From the NCBI GenBank assembly GCA_034008185.1, contig CM067091.1, positions 10,085,799 to 10,149,798 of the forward strand: a DNA stretch of 64,000 nucleotides, given 5' to 3'. Origin of the DNA: Gorsachius magnificus (Eukaryota > Chordata > Aves > Pelecaniformes > Ardeidae). The notes under the pieces are model-generated. The model saw nothing but the letters and a program-made list of their open reading frames with translations, had not been told where the DNA came from and made no database searches. Below, piece by piece: positions 1-24,061 of the stretch. The first letter of the stretch is position 1; every line of letters starts with the position of its first letter. Made by a program: the position numbers and the translations under genes.

Positions 1-277
1 GCTTGCGTTGTCCCCCAGAGCTCTGAGACAACTTGGACAATCAGCCCTGCTACTCCATGTCCCAACACTTCCCTTGGGGACAGCATCAGTGTGTGGCTCT
101 GCCCACCAGGCTCTTGCAGAACTACAGGTGTCAGCCACCGATTCTGCACAGAATCATGTTTTGTACTGATTCACCACTTTGCAGTTGCTGGTAGCTTCAT
201 GACTCACTGCTGATATTTTTCCTAGCATGGTAGGGAGTCATTTAAGCTGCTTTTAATACATCTGTTCTCCATTGCAG
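1..277 (+). other. Intron of the ARHGAP39-like gene (3' end)
   Basis: No coding stretch is visible. It ends in a pyrimidine-rich tract and the acceptor ctccattgcag at 267-277, directly before the first visible exon. The upstream exons, which in this family encode WW domains, are outside the window. Confidence 0.6.
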
Positions 278-12312
<12,035 letters not shown>

Positions 12313-14780
12313 GCCGCTGGCCCTGGGGTCCAAGATGTTGCTCTGCGGAGTTACTGGGTGCCCGAAGTCTTCTCCCCTCCACTTAGGCTTCTTCCATTGT
12401 CCTCGTTGTTGTCACACCCTGAGCATCTCCCAGCATATGACCTCGAGGACAAGGACTAGACACTCCTGGAAGGCTCAGGCTGTTCAGCACCAGGAAGTCC
12501 TTGGACATGCCAGGCCAGATTCAGAGGTTCCTGGCTTTCCAGTGTGTGTCAGAGGGGGACAGCCCTCCTCCTTGGAGCCGCAGGATTGGTTGCTCATTGA
12601 AAGGGCTGTGACATCTGTGAGAAACTGCTACCAGGGGCAGCGAGATTCTCCATCTCCCTTCTAGAGGCAGAGTTGGCTTCAGGTAGGAGGACATCACTCC
12701 TGTGTTGTGGCATGAGCTGGTCCTGGGGAAGGTGCTGCCTCATTGGGAATAATTCCACTGCTATAGAGCCAGCCTGGTCCACCTCTGCAGACTGTTGGCT
12801 GGAGGTGTGAGGATTGTTCTGACACCTCATGATGCTGTTGGTAGAGGGATATGAAGGAGCAGGGGGTTCACTGTGGCAGAGGGGTTCCTTGGTCTGCACG
12901 AGTCAGTGGAAGCACATTGCAGCCCAGGGAAAGGAGGTATTTGAACCTTAGCTGCTGGTGGCTGGATAGGCAGGCATCACACAGCTGGGAGCCCTGGCAG
13001 GATGGATCTGCACAGCATTCACCTCATCTCCTCCTTTAGGCAGCTTCAGAGCTGCACAGCAGCATGTGGTTAACATGTGGGATCAGCTCTGTGCTGAGCT
13101 AAACCAGCACCCACCCACGCCATGGGGGCTGGGGACGAGAGGAAAGCCACACACCTGACAACAAACAGATCAACTTCTTTGGCATCCTCCTAATGAGGGC
13201 CATATCCTCTGGAGGGGTAACCCCAGCGGCCTTGCAGCTCCTTTCTGCTATGGGCAGCGTGAGCTGACACCAGCTTTCCTGAAGAGCATCTGAGACAATG
13301 CTCAGAGCAGCCTCCACAGTGCTGGCACCCCCATTCCTGGTTCCAGGTCCTTCCCAGACTGCTCTGCCGGGGACTGAATACCAGTTTTGCCCACCCTCCT
13401 GGTTCAGCCTAGGCCTAAAGAAAGCAGGGAAGGCCATGAACAGTAAGAAGTGCTCGGATGTGCCTTTCCAGGCAGAGCAGCAGCATTGCCATGTGCTCGT
13501 GAAATGCTGATACTGCCTGGAGACAACCTGTGCTCTTCCCACCAAATTCCCATGGGAGCTGCGGAGGGGTGGGGAGGGAAGAGAAAGGAAGAAGCAGGTC
13601 TGAGCAGCTGAGATGCGGTGGAGCCTGTGTAGGGGTGGTATCAGGCAGGCAGCTCAGTGTTCTCACTTCTGCTGTTAAATCCCTCCGGCACAGCAAGGAC
13701 AGTGTATTCCAGAGGCACCGCGTGGATTCCCCTGCAGCCTCCAGACACTGTCACATGTTTCTTAGCAAGCAACAATTTCTAGTTCTGTGGCATCCTGGTG
13801 TTACTCTTCTCTTCCTTTGAAGTTTTTTCTGCGGGAGGCAGGTCTGCTGCAAAAAGCTGTGTGTTGGGATTACTCATGCGATGCTAAATCTGCTGGTAGC
13901 ATCCAAGGTTGCATTTGCATTTCTGCATCTCCCTCCTTTTCATGTGGGGACCAGGATCATCCTCTCCTGATTGCAGTGGGGCGCTGAGGCCTGCCAGCAG
14001 TGAGGTTTAAAGCTGATGTCTGAATCCATACCAAAAGTTTGGGCATAAGGTGCCGCATGCAGAGAGTGCCCCAAGCCTGCTGGCTGCTTGGGTCTCTCTA
14101 TGTGCGTGAACAGGTTTTCCAGGGAAGACGTTTGCTCGGATGAGCTCCACAGCAGGAGTTCAGTTTGTGCCCAGCTGAACAAGGGTTCCTCTCCTTGTAC
14201 CAGATGCTTTTGTGGTCCAGGGGGCCAGGAGGTCTTGCTCCCATGTCAGGACTAGCTCTGTCAAACATGCCCCCAAAAACATGACAGGAGTTGCTTCATG
14301 CACCCATTGCATCCCATCCCATCTGCCTTCTGAAGAGCTGAACAACTTGTACTTCCAATGTGGGGCTAACTTTCCCAGAAATGCAGACGGGGCAGGGTTA
14401 CTGGCTCTACCGTACTGCACTGAAATTTGAATCACTGAACAGGCTCAGGTTGCCACGTCCTGCCCCCCATGGGCTGGAGCAGCCATGTGGTGCCTGCCCC
14501 CCTTGCTTTGGGCTGCAGATGCATGTCCCTGTGTCAGGCTTCACCTGCAGCCAGCCACCACGTAGGTGATCAGTGTTATTCCTCCCACTTAGCTGTAGCA
14601 GGCAATCAAACCATAGGGATTTGCTGCTATTACAAATGAACGCTTCTTGCCAGGGCTGTAAAATAGGCTAATAAATGACACTGGATATTATTTTCTTTGC
14701 CAACAGATTTGTAAATACAAATCCATAAAGCAGCCTCTCCTCTGTTACAATAATAAATACAATCTCCATGGTTTTCTCTT
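12313..14780 (+). other. Probable 3' UTR of the ARHGAP39-like gene
   Basis: No coding frame with family likeness follows the stop. The first AATAAA signals after it that I notice are at 14670-14675 and 14752-14757, which would give a 2.4-kb 3' UTR. The exact cleavage site is not visible, and an earlier non-canonical signal is possible. Confidence 0.45.
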
Positions 14781-17700
14781 GTCTTTTTTGTGAATTTCTG
14801 AAGCATGATCATACCCACCTGGAGCTGTGGATTTCAGCCTGGATGTCAGTGTTCATGAATAATATTTGGGAATCAGCGTGATGTAAGTGCTTGGAAACTG
14901 AGCTGTGGGCTGGTTCTGTTGTTCTTAACTCCCAGGCAGCTACTAAGGGACACTTGGTGAAACTTGGAAGAGGACAGAGATAAAGGACAATGCTTCTTTA
15001 CACAGGATCTCCTGGAGCCTCTCGGGGTTAAAAAGGGATTAGAGAAGTTCATGGGCAATAGCTCCACAAATGGGCAGTCAGAGGATAAGAGAGGGATGTA
15101 CTGCTACTATCCCTCATCCAGCAGCTGAGGGTGCTGTGAGTGGACTGCGGGAGGTGGCCACGCACCTGCAGCTTGTCTGAGACTTGCCAGCAGTGGTGGA
15201 AGGGTGGTGTGTCCTGACGGGCCCAGCACCCTCGCAGTGCTGGGTGCTCTTGCTGGTGCTGTTGAATTTCTGGCTGGTTTAAGTCTCCTTTTTACAGAGC
15301 CTGGTGTGAGCCTTTTGCTGTCTCTGTGATAGTGTCCTGGGAATCTGCAAACAAAACTGGTAAAAGCAATTCTCCCAGCCAAGGATTGCAGCTGATGGAT
15401 GCTGAGCTCTCGAGCCTGCTGTCCATGTTCCACCCCAGCTCCTGCAGAGGTTGGGCAGCTGCTGGGGGATCACTTGTGGAATTTGGACCTCTCTGTGGGT
15501 TCAGCTTGAGATGGAGGAAGGTAGAGCTCAGCTTTGGCAACTGCCTGGTGTTTTACAGGACATGGTAACCATGAGGCCACCCACCCTGCTCACCTACCAC
15601 CCCTCCTGGTAGAGAAGCTTCCTGAAGTCTCTCTCCTCCCCTTATGAACATGAGGTGTCTCCCTCCTCCTGGCCCACCAGAGACACTCCATTTCTCCCTC
15701 AAACCAGAGGTGCGCAAAGGTTGTGCCACTCCCCAGAAATCCAGGGCAGTGGGAGGCCAGTTTTTAGCCTAATCCTCATGTTGAGCTTTGCATTAAATCA
15801 GCTCTGTGGGAAGACAGAGACCAGAGGAACAGGCAAACCTGCATCAGGAGCCCTGCAGCACCAGAGGGAGGCAGAGATGGGAGGGTCCCTGTCCTGATGC
15901 TGCCCCAGTGCATGTTTGATGTGGGCACAGCAAAACACTAGCACATTCGGGAGAACCAGCTCATGGAGACAGCACTGAGCCAGGGCTCTGCAGAGCAGGG
16001 CTCGGGCTCTGGCACACCCATAGGCTGGCTGTGGGACAACCGCCAATGATAAGATGGAGAAGGCCGATTTACCTGCTGAGCATTGCTGCTGTTGCCCCTG
16101 TAGCATTTGTCAACCACAGTTAATGATGGAGAGAACTGGGTGTGGGTGCAGGCAGCTGGGGGAAACTCTCTCAGGCGTGAAGAGGGGGGAGTGAAAAGCC
16201 CCAGCATTTGGAATGAGGCAGACCACATGCACCCTGCCAGAGCTGAGCCCTTCCAAGGTGGCTGTGAAAGAACACATTTGGGACAGGTGGAGCTGCTCAT
16301 CAGCTGGATTTTCCTTTTCAAATCAGAGGGTACCAGTTCCAGACTCTGCCCAGCCTGCATCTCCCAGGAGCTACTCCAGCCCTAGCCTCCGCCTGGAGCT
16401 TCCTCCATCTTGCCATCAAAGCCGTCCCACTTTGTCTGAAGCGCTGAGTGTTTACTCGTACCATAAGGGGAGCTTGCGTCTGAGGATGGTGCAGGCTTGG
16501 GTGCTGGCAGGATTCGGGGCCCAAATCCATGAGGTCATTCAGAAGCCCAAGACCAAGGCTGGTTTTAACAAGCTACTCTTTCTCCCAAAGGAGAACTTGT
16601 GGCTTATATCAGCTCGTCTCCGCTCGCAGCCCCATTTCTTCTGTCTGTGCCAGGTCTGGTGCTTCTGATCACAAGCAACAGGGGAGAGCGGGTGGTTGTG
16701 GGGGGGTGTGGAGGGCAGGGGGTGAGGAGGAGTGAGATCCTCCCTGAAGAGGGCAGTGAGCTATTGGATTGTTTACAACTTCCCCTGAAATGGCCTGGTC
16801 TTGGTGCCTGCTGGGGAAGACGAAGGCAGTGCAATTGCAAAGAGTACCCAGATGCTGGGCTGGGGCATCCCTGCCGTGCGTGCTACCTCCCCATCCTCGG
16901 GGCAGGATAAACGTTCAGAAGAGCACAGGAGAGCCAGATCCTGTAGCCCCAGGGACCACAGAAGGGCCTATAGAGCAGGGTCTCTATTGCCTGCAGGCAG
17001 ACAGCCCCAAAGAGGATGAGGAGATGAACGGGGGCTACAGCCTCCCCTCCACTCCCAGTTGAATCAGTGGTGGGGGTAGGTGTCTACATGCATTGATGCA
17101 GAAGCGCCCACTTCTTTGCGCATGTCTCCCACGCTGCTCCACGGATGAGGCTGCGCCTGCCCTGACCAAGGGCAGAGGCTGAGGGTGGACATCATTCCTT
17201 GGAGACCTGCAGCGTGTTCCCAGCTTCTGTGGATGCTCTGGCCAACAAAGAAGGGGTGAGAAACTGCCCTGAGGTATAAACTGCCCAGACGTGAAGTGCT
17301 GTTGTGAGCAAAGCACGCTGACGTGGCGAGTGCCTCATCTCCCACCCTTATGTGCACCTTGGGGCCAGACCTGGTGGTCAGCCAGCCCTGTGGGGAGCTC
17401 CAGCAGTGCTCCAATGAGAGCAGGTACAAGCAGGACGAGGCATGGCGGGGAGAGCTGAACACAAAAAACTCATCCCTGGATGGCAGCATGTGCTTTGGTG
17501 CAGAGGGCAGGGACTGTGCCCAAATGAGTCTGTAAACTCCCCTGGCCTGTGCTGGCCCTCATCTAATCCCCGCCAGAGCTGACAACCTGCACAACATGCC
17601 ACCTCTCCTGGCAGCAGAGCAGTCGGCTCCTGCAGCTTCTGCAGCCGAGCAGGCTGCAGTGACCCCGCGTGGGCTGCATGGGGACAGCCGGGGGCTCCCT

Positions 17701-18289
17701 GCCGCTGGCTGGCAGAGGTCTTGTGCAGGCTATGGTAAAACCCCTTTGGGCACAGAGCCACCCCTTCGCAACTGCCACGGTGGCCCCTTGGGTGGCCCAT
17801 CAGGGAGGAGGGGAATGTCTCCTGGGGGATTGCTGCAGCCGAGAGCCGGGGCTGGCCTCGCAGACCACTTGTTGGAGCTGGTCTGGCCTCCTTTTATAGT
17901 CAACGCATGATGTGTTTTCTGAGTGCGGTTCCTCTGGTGCCAAAGCAGAGGCGGAAGGCTGGCTGGGTGCGTTGCCCTTGCCATGTGCCTGATCTTCTCT
18001 GTTGAGTCATGGGGAGGCCGGCCAACAAGCTCGGCTCTCCAGCAGGCAAGAGAAGTGCCAGCAGTGTGGCTGCCTGCACTCAAGGCCAGCTCTTTGGTAG
18101 CACAGCTGTAGAGCTCGCCTCATCGCAGACCCTTACCCTTGGTCTCTGTGTGAGCCAGGCAAGCCATTCCCGTGCTGATCTGGACCCCGACCCCAACGCA
18201 CAGACTGACGTCCTCCCTTGGCCGCAGAGCTGCCTCTTCGCTGCAGGACTCACATGCTCATCTGGTCACTGTCACAGGACCTGCTCTGC
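14781..18289. other. GC-rich intergenic DNA
   Basis: Only short overlapping frames on both strands, with no splice-linked coding signal, RNA gene or repeat that I recognise. It leads directly to the retroviral insertion. Confidence 0.5.
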
Positions 18290-18294
18290 TCCTG
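18290..18294. repeat. Target-site duplication, left copy
   Basis: The 5-bp sequence TCCTG lies directly before the TG of the 5' LTR and recurs exactly after the CA of the 3' LTR at 25004-25008. A 5-bp duplication is usual for ERV-L-type integrases. Confidence 0.92.
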
Positions 18295-18897
18295 TGTCCT
18301 GGTTTCAGCTGGGACAGAGTTAATTTTCTTCATAGTAGCTAGCATAGTGCTGTGTTTTGGATTTAGTACTAGAAGAATGTTGATAACACACTGATGTTTT
18401 TAGTTGTTGCCAAGTAGTGCTCAGACTGCTCAAGGACTTTTTGAGCTTCTCCTGCTCGGCCAGGTGCATAACAGCTGGGAGGGAGCACAGCTAGGACAGC
18501 TGACCCAAACTGACCAAAGAGCTATTCCATACCATATAACGTCATGCTCGGGGGGGTTAGTCGGTCGGTCGTGGGCAGAGTGGTCGCAGCTCGGGCTGTG
18601 TGATCATGGCTCGGGGGGAGTGATCGCTGCTCGGGACGGGCTGGGCATCGGTCAGCGGGTGGTGAGCAATTGCATTGTGCATTGCTTGTTTTATATATAT
18701 TCTGTATATACTTTTACCATTATTATTATCACTATTGTTATTCTTCTCTCTTATTAAACTGTCTCTATCTCAACCCACGGGTCTTACTTTTTTTTTTTCT
18801 TTTTCTTCAATTCTCTCCCCCATCCCGCAGAGGGAGGCGGGGGGAGTGAGCGAGCGGCTGCATGGTGCTTAGTTGCCAGCCGGGTTAAACCACGACA
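18295..18897 (+). repeat. 5' LTR (603 bp)
   Basis: Starts TGTCCTGG and ends CCACGACA. It contains repeated GCTCGGG motifs (about 18547-18640), an AT-rich TATA-like stretch (ttatatatattctg near 18690) and ATTAAA near 18755, a possible polyadenylation signal. It matches the copy at 24400-25003. Confidence 0.96.
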
Positions 18898-18906
18898 GTC
18901 CTATTT

Positions 18907-18924
18907 TGGCACCCAACATGGGGC
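18907..18924 (+). promoter_or_regulatory. Primer binding site, tRNA-Lys type
   Basis: TGGCACCCAACATGGGGC, nine bases after the LTR end. It resembles the Lys1,2 primer site used by HERV-K and MPMV-type viruses with two differences, both G-to-A at former CpG positions, as expected from methylation decay. Confidence 0.75.
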
Positions 18925-19014
18925 CCAAAGGGTTGAGATAACGACAGATCTGAATGTGTTAAAACGAATTTGTGATAAGCATTCATTATATTAGTCTAAT
19001 AGTTGCTGGTCGCA

Positions 19015-20820
19015 ATGTTGTTTTATTTGCTCTCAGAGTTGTTGTCCTTGTTCACAGAGTTCTTTTATATATCACCTTACCTGCTGTATGCACTCCCTGT
19101 GCTGCTGGTTATCACTTTTCGCAAGTGGATTAAAGTTACTGTTCTGCTGTACTGTGTAATACTGGCTTATGCCATGATAAAATTATTGGTCATCAGATTA
19201 AGCTCATATTTTTACTCAGTATTGCTGTCACCTCTGTATTTTGGGAACTATCTATTGGGAATTATGAATAATTATACATTTTACTTTCTATCCTCGGAGA
19301 GCCAGCCTGTGGGGGAGTCACCTTACTCCATCTTCCCCTTCTTCTCTGAGCTAATTACAGCAGTTCTTGAGAATGTTGAATATCCTTGGGCTGTTCCAAC
19401 CAGCATGGTCCTATTGCTAGGTCTCCTGAATATGGTTCAGTTTTTACTCAGGGTTAGACTCCTACGCAAATTATATACCATCCAAAGTTCGACTCCTGCA
19501 ACAGGCCCTGCGGCTACTCCAACCTCAGCAACACCCACTGTAGCTCCTCCAACTGCGGACACAGGCACTGCAGCTACTCCAACCCCTGCGACACCCATTG
19601 TAGCCACCCGAACTGTGGACACAGGCACTGTGGCTACTCCAACCTCTGCGACATGCACTGTAGCTGCTCAAACCCCAGCGACAGGCATTGCAGTTGGACT
19701 AGGGAACCAACCTGAGCCGGTATCAGTTGCCCCTATACAGAAGAAGAAATCTTGGAAGCGAAAGTCAACTCGTTTAGAAAGGGAGGATGAAAGACCAGGG
19801 CCATCACAAGAGGAGGAGGAAGAGGAAGAACTCATAAATGAGACAGAAACTACACGGTCTCTATCCTTGGGTGAGCTGCGAGATATGCGAAAAGATTTCA
19901 GCCATCGTGTAGGAGAGCACCTTGTCATGTGTTTGCTCCGATGCTGGGATAATGGGGCCAGTAGCCTGGAATTGGAGGGCAAGGAAGCTAAGCAGCTAGT
20001 ATCCCTTTCTAGGGAAGGGGGCATTCACAAAGCGATTGGAAAAGGGACACAAATCCTCAGCCTCTGGAGGTGACTACTGTCAGCCATGAAGGAAAGATAT
20101 CCCTTCAAGGAGGATGTCATATATCACCTAGGCAAATGGACCACCGTGGAGAAAGGCATCCAGTACCTCAGGGAATTAGCTGTCCTGGAAGTGATTTATA
20201 GTGACCTGGACAATCACCAGTTTCCTGAAGATCCAGATAGTGTCCGGTGCACACGACCCATGTGGCGGAAGTTGTTACGGAGCGCACCAACATCATATGC
20301 CAGCACATGGGCAATGCTGAGCTGGAAAGATGGAGAACCGACAGTGGATGAAGTGGCTAGCCAGCTCTGGGAATACGAAGAAAGTATCTCTTCTTCCCTC
20401 GTCTCTGCTGTGGATAAACTGTCCCAGAAGTTTGAACAACTCGAAAAGCGTATGTCCTACTCCCCTCCTGTACAGACCAGTATCTCAGCCATTAGAAGTA
20501 AGCGCCCTTCTGCTCAAGGAAAAGAATATTGAGGGTACACACCACGGGGCACTCTATGGTTTTACCTGCGTGACCATGGAGAGGACATGAGGAAATGGGA
20601 TGAAAAACCTACCTCGACCCTAGAGGCATGAGTATGCGAGTTGCAAAGAAAAACAAACACAAAAGGGGGCTCTTCCAAGAAACTTGTTGCTCCAATTTCC
20701 AAAGACGGGGTAGATCGTCATTTTTTCAGACAAAATAGAAGGACTGATCTTAGTTCTGATTGTGATGAAGGAACTTCTGACTCATATACACAAACCATGA
20801 GCAACAGTGATCAGAATTAG
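19015..20820 (+). pseudogene. gag: ERV gag, interrupted by three in-frame TGA stops
   Basis: The first ATG is at 19015. From the N-terminus to the first stop (352 codons) the frame shows three to four hydrophobic segments (about residues 16-35, 40-60, 64-90, 126-146), a threonine/alanine/proline repeat region (163 to about 230), a basic patch KKKSWKRK near 243, an acidic run of glutamates near 266, then capsid-like sequence (LGELRDMRKDF, LLRCWDNGASSLELEG). The same frame continues past TGA at 20071 with KERYPF, CTRPMWRKLLRSAP and more, past TGA at 20530 and 20629, to TAG at 20818, which may be the original gag end. No zinc-knuckle motif is obvious. The multi-membrane N-terminus is odd, because retroviral matrix domains are normally soluble or myristoylated. 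Confidence 0.8.
19501..19697 (+). repeat. 60-bp tandem repeat inside gag (3.3 copies)
   Basis: Units begin at 19501, 19561, 19621 and, in part, 19681. Each opens with acaggc[ac]ctg and encodes a 20-residue T/A/P-rich unit such as TGTAATPTPATP. The repeat keeps frame. Confidence 0.93.
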
Positions 20821-21390
20821 AGGGGCCCTGCCTCCAGCCAGGTGGAGGAAAGGGACAACCGGGTCTACTGGACTGTGTGGATTCGATGGCCTGGCATGTC
20901 AGACCCACAGAAGTATAGAGCTTTAGTAGACACCGGTGCACAGTGTACTCTAATGCCATCAAGCCATATAGGGGCAGAATCCATTTGTATTTCTGGAGTG
21001 ACAGGGGGATCTCAAGAGCTGACTGTATTGGAGGCCGAAGTGAGCCTAACCGGGAATGAGTGGCAAAAGCACCCCATTGTGACTGGCCCAGATGCTCCGT
21101 GCATCCTTGGCATAGACTACCTCAGGAGAGGGTATTTCAAGGACCCAAAAGGGTACCGGTGGGCTTTTGGTATAGCTGCATTGGAGGCAGAAGAAATTAA
21201 GCAGCTATCTACCTTGCCTGGTCTCTCAAAGGACCCTTCGGTTGTGGGGTTGCTGAGTGTTGAAGACCAACAAGTGCCGATTGCCACCACAACAGTGCAC
21301 AGGCGGCAATATCGCACCAACCGAGACTCCCTGATTCCCATCCATAAGCTGATTCGTCGACTGGAGAGCCAAGACTCGCTCACCCTTTAA
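20821..21390 (+). pseudogene. pro: ERV protease region
   Basis: Follows the gag-terminal TAG in the same frame and has no start of its own. The aspartic protease active-site motif DTGA is at 20929-20940, in ALVDTGAQCTLMPS. A second conserved block, CILGIDYLRRG, follows. The frame runs to a TAA at 21388 that is an out-of-frame artefact of a frameshift, since the RT continues at once in another frame. In life this region would be made as part of gag-pro-pol. Confidence 0.82.
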
Positions 21391-22570
21391 CAGTCCCATA
21401 TGGCCAGTGAGAAAGTCTGATGGAGAGTGGAGACTGACAGTAGACTATCGTGGCCTGAATGAAGTCACGCCACCGCTGAGTGCTGCTGTGCCAGACATGC
21501 TAGAACTTCAATACAAACTGGAGTCAAAGGCAGCCAAGTGGTATGCCACAACTGATATTGCAAATGCTTTCTTTTCAATCCCTTTGGCAGCAGAGTGCAG
21601 GCCACAGTTTGCTTTCACTTGGAGGGGCATCCAGTACACCTGGAATCAACTGCCCCAGGGGTGGAAGCACAGCCCTACCATTTGCCATGGACTGATCCAG
21701 ACAGCACTGGAACAGGGTGAGGCTCCAGAGCACCTGCAATACATTGATGACATCATTGTGTGGGGCAATACAGCAGAAGAAGTTTTTGATAAAGGGAAGA
21801 AAATAGTCCAAATCCTTCTGAAGGCTGGTTTTGCTATAAAACAAAGTAAGGTCAAGGGACCTGCACGGGAGATCCAGTTTTTAGGAATCAAATGGCAAGA
21901 TGGATGTTGTCAGATTCCAATGGGTGCGATCAACAAAATAACAGCCATGTCTCCACCAACTAGCAAAAAGGAAACACAAGCCTTCTTAGGCATTGTGGGT
22001 TTTTGGAGGATGCATATTCCAAATTACAGCCAGATTGTAAGCCCTCTCTACCAAGTGACCCGGAAGAAGAACGATTTCAAATGGGGCCCTGAACAACGAC
22101 AAGCCTTTGAACAAATTAAACAGGAGGTAGTGCATGCAGTAGCCCTTGGACCAGTCCGGGCAGGGCAAGATGTGAAGAATGTGCTCTACACTGCAGCTGG
22201 GGAGAATGGCCCCACCTGGAGCCTTTGGCAGAAAGCACCAGGGGAGACTCGAGGCTGACCCCTAGGGTTTTGGAGTCGGGAATACAGAGGATCTGAGGCC
22301 CACTATACTCCAACAGAAAAAGAGATATTGGCAGCATATGAAGGGGTTCGAGCTGCTTCAGAAGTGATTGGTACTGAAGCACAGCTCCTCCTGGCACCCC
22401 GACTGCTGGTGCTGGGCTGGATGTTCAAAGGGAAGGTCCCCTCTACACATCATGCAACTGATGCTACGTGGAGTAAGTGGGTCGCGCTGATTACACAACG
22501 GGCTCGAATAGGAAACCTCAGTCGCCCAGGAATCTTGGAAGTGATCATGGACTGGCCAGAAGGCAAAGAT
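21391..22570 (+). pseudogene. pol: ERV reverse transcriptase region, frameshifted at its start
   Basis: The RT runs in frame 2. Visible marks are LTVDYRGLNE (about 21428), TTDIANAFFSIPL, LPQGW at 21650-21664 and the catalytic YIDD at 21740-21751, then the thumb/connection region with FLGIVGFWRMHIP. A TGA at 22256-22258 interrupts the connection, and the same frame resumes directly with GFWSREYRG and YTPTEKEILAAYEG. The catalytic residues are all present. Confidence 0.88.
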
Positions 22571-23090
22571 TTTGGAATATCACCAGAGGAGGAGGTGGTA
22601 TGTGCTGAAGAGGCCCCGCTGTACAATAAATTGCCAGAGAATGAGAAGCAATATGCTCTGTTCACTGATGGGTCCTGTCATCTTGTGGGAAAGCATCGGA
22701 GGTGGAAGGCTGCTGTATGGAGTCCTACAAGACAAGTTGCAGAGACTGCTGAAGGAGAAGGTGAATCGAGTCAATTTGCAGAGGTGAAAGCCATCCAGCT
22801 GGCTTTGGATATAGCTGAAAGAGAAAAATGGCCAATGCTCTATCTCTATACTGACTCATGGATGGTGGCAAATGCCCTGTGGGGGTGGTTGCAGCAACGG
22901 AAGCAGAGCAACTGGCAGCGCAGGGGCAAACCCATCTGGGCTGCCGCACTGTGGCAAGATATTGCTGCCCGGGTAGAGAACTTGGTTGTAAAAGTGCGTC
23001 ACGTAGATGCTCATGTACCCAAGAGTCGGGCCACTGAAGGACATCAAAACAACCAGCACGCAGATCAGGCTGCTAAGATTGAAGTGGCTC
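22571..23090 (+). pseudogene. pol: ERV RNase H region
   Basis: Same open frame as the end of RT. ALFTDGSC gives the first catalytic aspartate at 22667, FAEVKAIQLAL the glutamate, YTDSW the next aspartate (22847-22861), and VRHVDAHVP the terminal motif. No stop lies inside this domain. The borders are approximate. Confidence 0.85.
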
Positions 23091-24061
23091 AGGTGGATCT
23101 GGACTGGCAACATAAGGGTGAAGTGTTTCTAGCTTGGTGGGCCCATGACACCTCAGGCCATCAAGGAAGAGATGCAACGTACAGATGGGCTTGTGATCAA
23201 GGGGTGGACTTAACTATGGACGCTATTGCACAGGTTATCCATGAATGTGAAACGTGTGCTGTGATCAAACAAGCCAAGCGGTTAAAGCCTCTTTGGTATG
23301 GAGGACAGTGGCTGAAATACAAATATGGAGAGGCCTGGCAGATCGATTATATCACACTCCCACAAACCCGCCATGGCAAACGCTATGTGCTCACCATGGT
23401 GGAAGCGACCACCGGATGGTTGGAAACATACCCTGTGCCCCATGCCACTGCCCGGAACACTATCCTAGGCCTTGAAAAACAAGTCCTGTGGTGACATGGC
23501 ACCCCAGAAAGAATTGAGTCAGACAACGGAACTCATTTTCGAAACAGCCTCATAGACAAATGGGCCAAAGAGCATGGCATCGAGTGGGTCTATCACATCC
23601 CCTATCATGCACCAGCCTCTGGGAAAATTGAACGATACAATGGACTGTTAAAAACTACACTGAAAGCAATGGGTGGAGGAACATTCAAACATTGGGATAC
23701 ACATTTAGCAAAAGCTACCTGGTTAGTCAACACTAGAGGATCTGCCAACCGAGCTGGCCCTGCCCAATCAAGCCTCTTACGTACTGTAGAAGGGGATAAC
23801 GTCCCTGTAGTGCATGTAAAAAATATGCTGGGGAAGACAGTCTGGGTTACTCCTGCCTCAGGTAAAGGCAAACCCATCCGTGGGATTGCTTTTGCTCAAG
23901 GACCTGGCTCCACTTGGTGGGTGATGCGGAAGGATGGGGAAGTCCGATGTGTACCTCAAGGGGATTTGATTTTGGGTGAAAACAACCAAAGAACTGAATT
24001 GTATGATGTTAATTGCAGTATAATGTGTCATCATTTTTACTATTGCTGTATATCCTATTAA
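23091..24061 (+). pseudogene. pol: ERV integrase region, one internal TGA
   Basis: An N-terminal zinc-binding HHCC pattern is visible as WAHDTSGHQG followed by HECETCAV. The catalytic triad is present as WQIDYITL, ESDNGTHF and SGKIERYNG. A TGA at 23492-23494 lies between the first and second catalytic aspartates, and the frame continues unchanged to TAA at 24059. The C-terminal part includes KTVWV and VPQGDLIL. No env follows. Confidence 0.87.

Noticed and set aside
12313..18289. A further gene between the ARHGAP39-like stop and the provirus
   Set aside because: Many short frames on both strands but none with a domain, consistent splice chain or start context that I could support.
18404..18872. 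Open frames inside the LTRs (repeated at 24522-24978 and 45171-45510)
   Set aside because: They fall wholly within LTR sequence and are shared only because the LTRs are homologous; no coding evidence.
21388..21390. TAA as the natural end of the protease
   Set aside because: RT sequence continues immediately in another frame, so the TAA is a by-product of a frameshift near 21370-21400.
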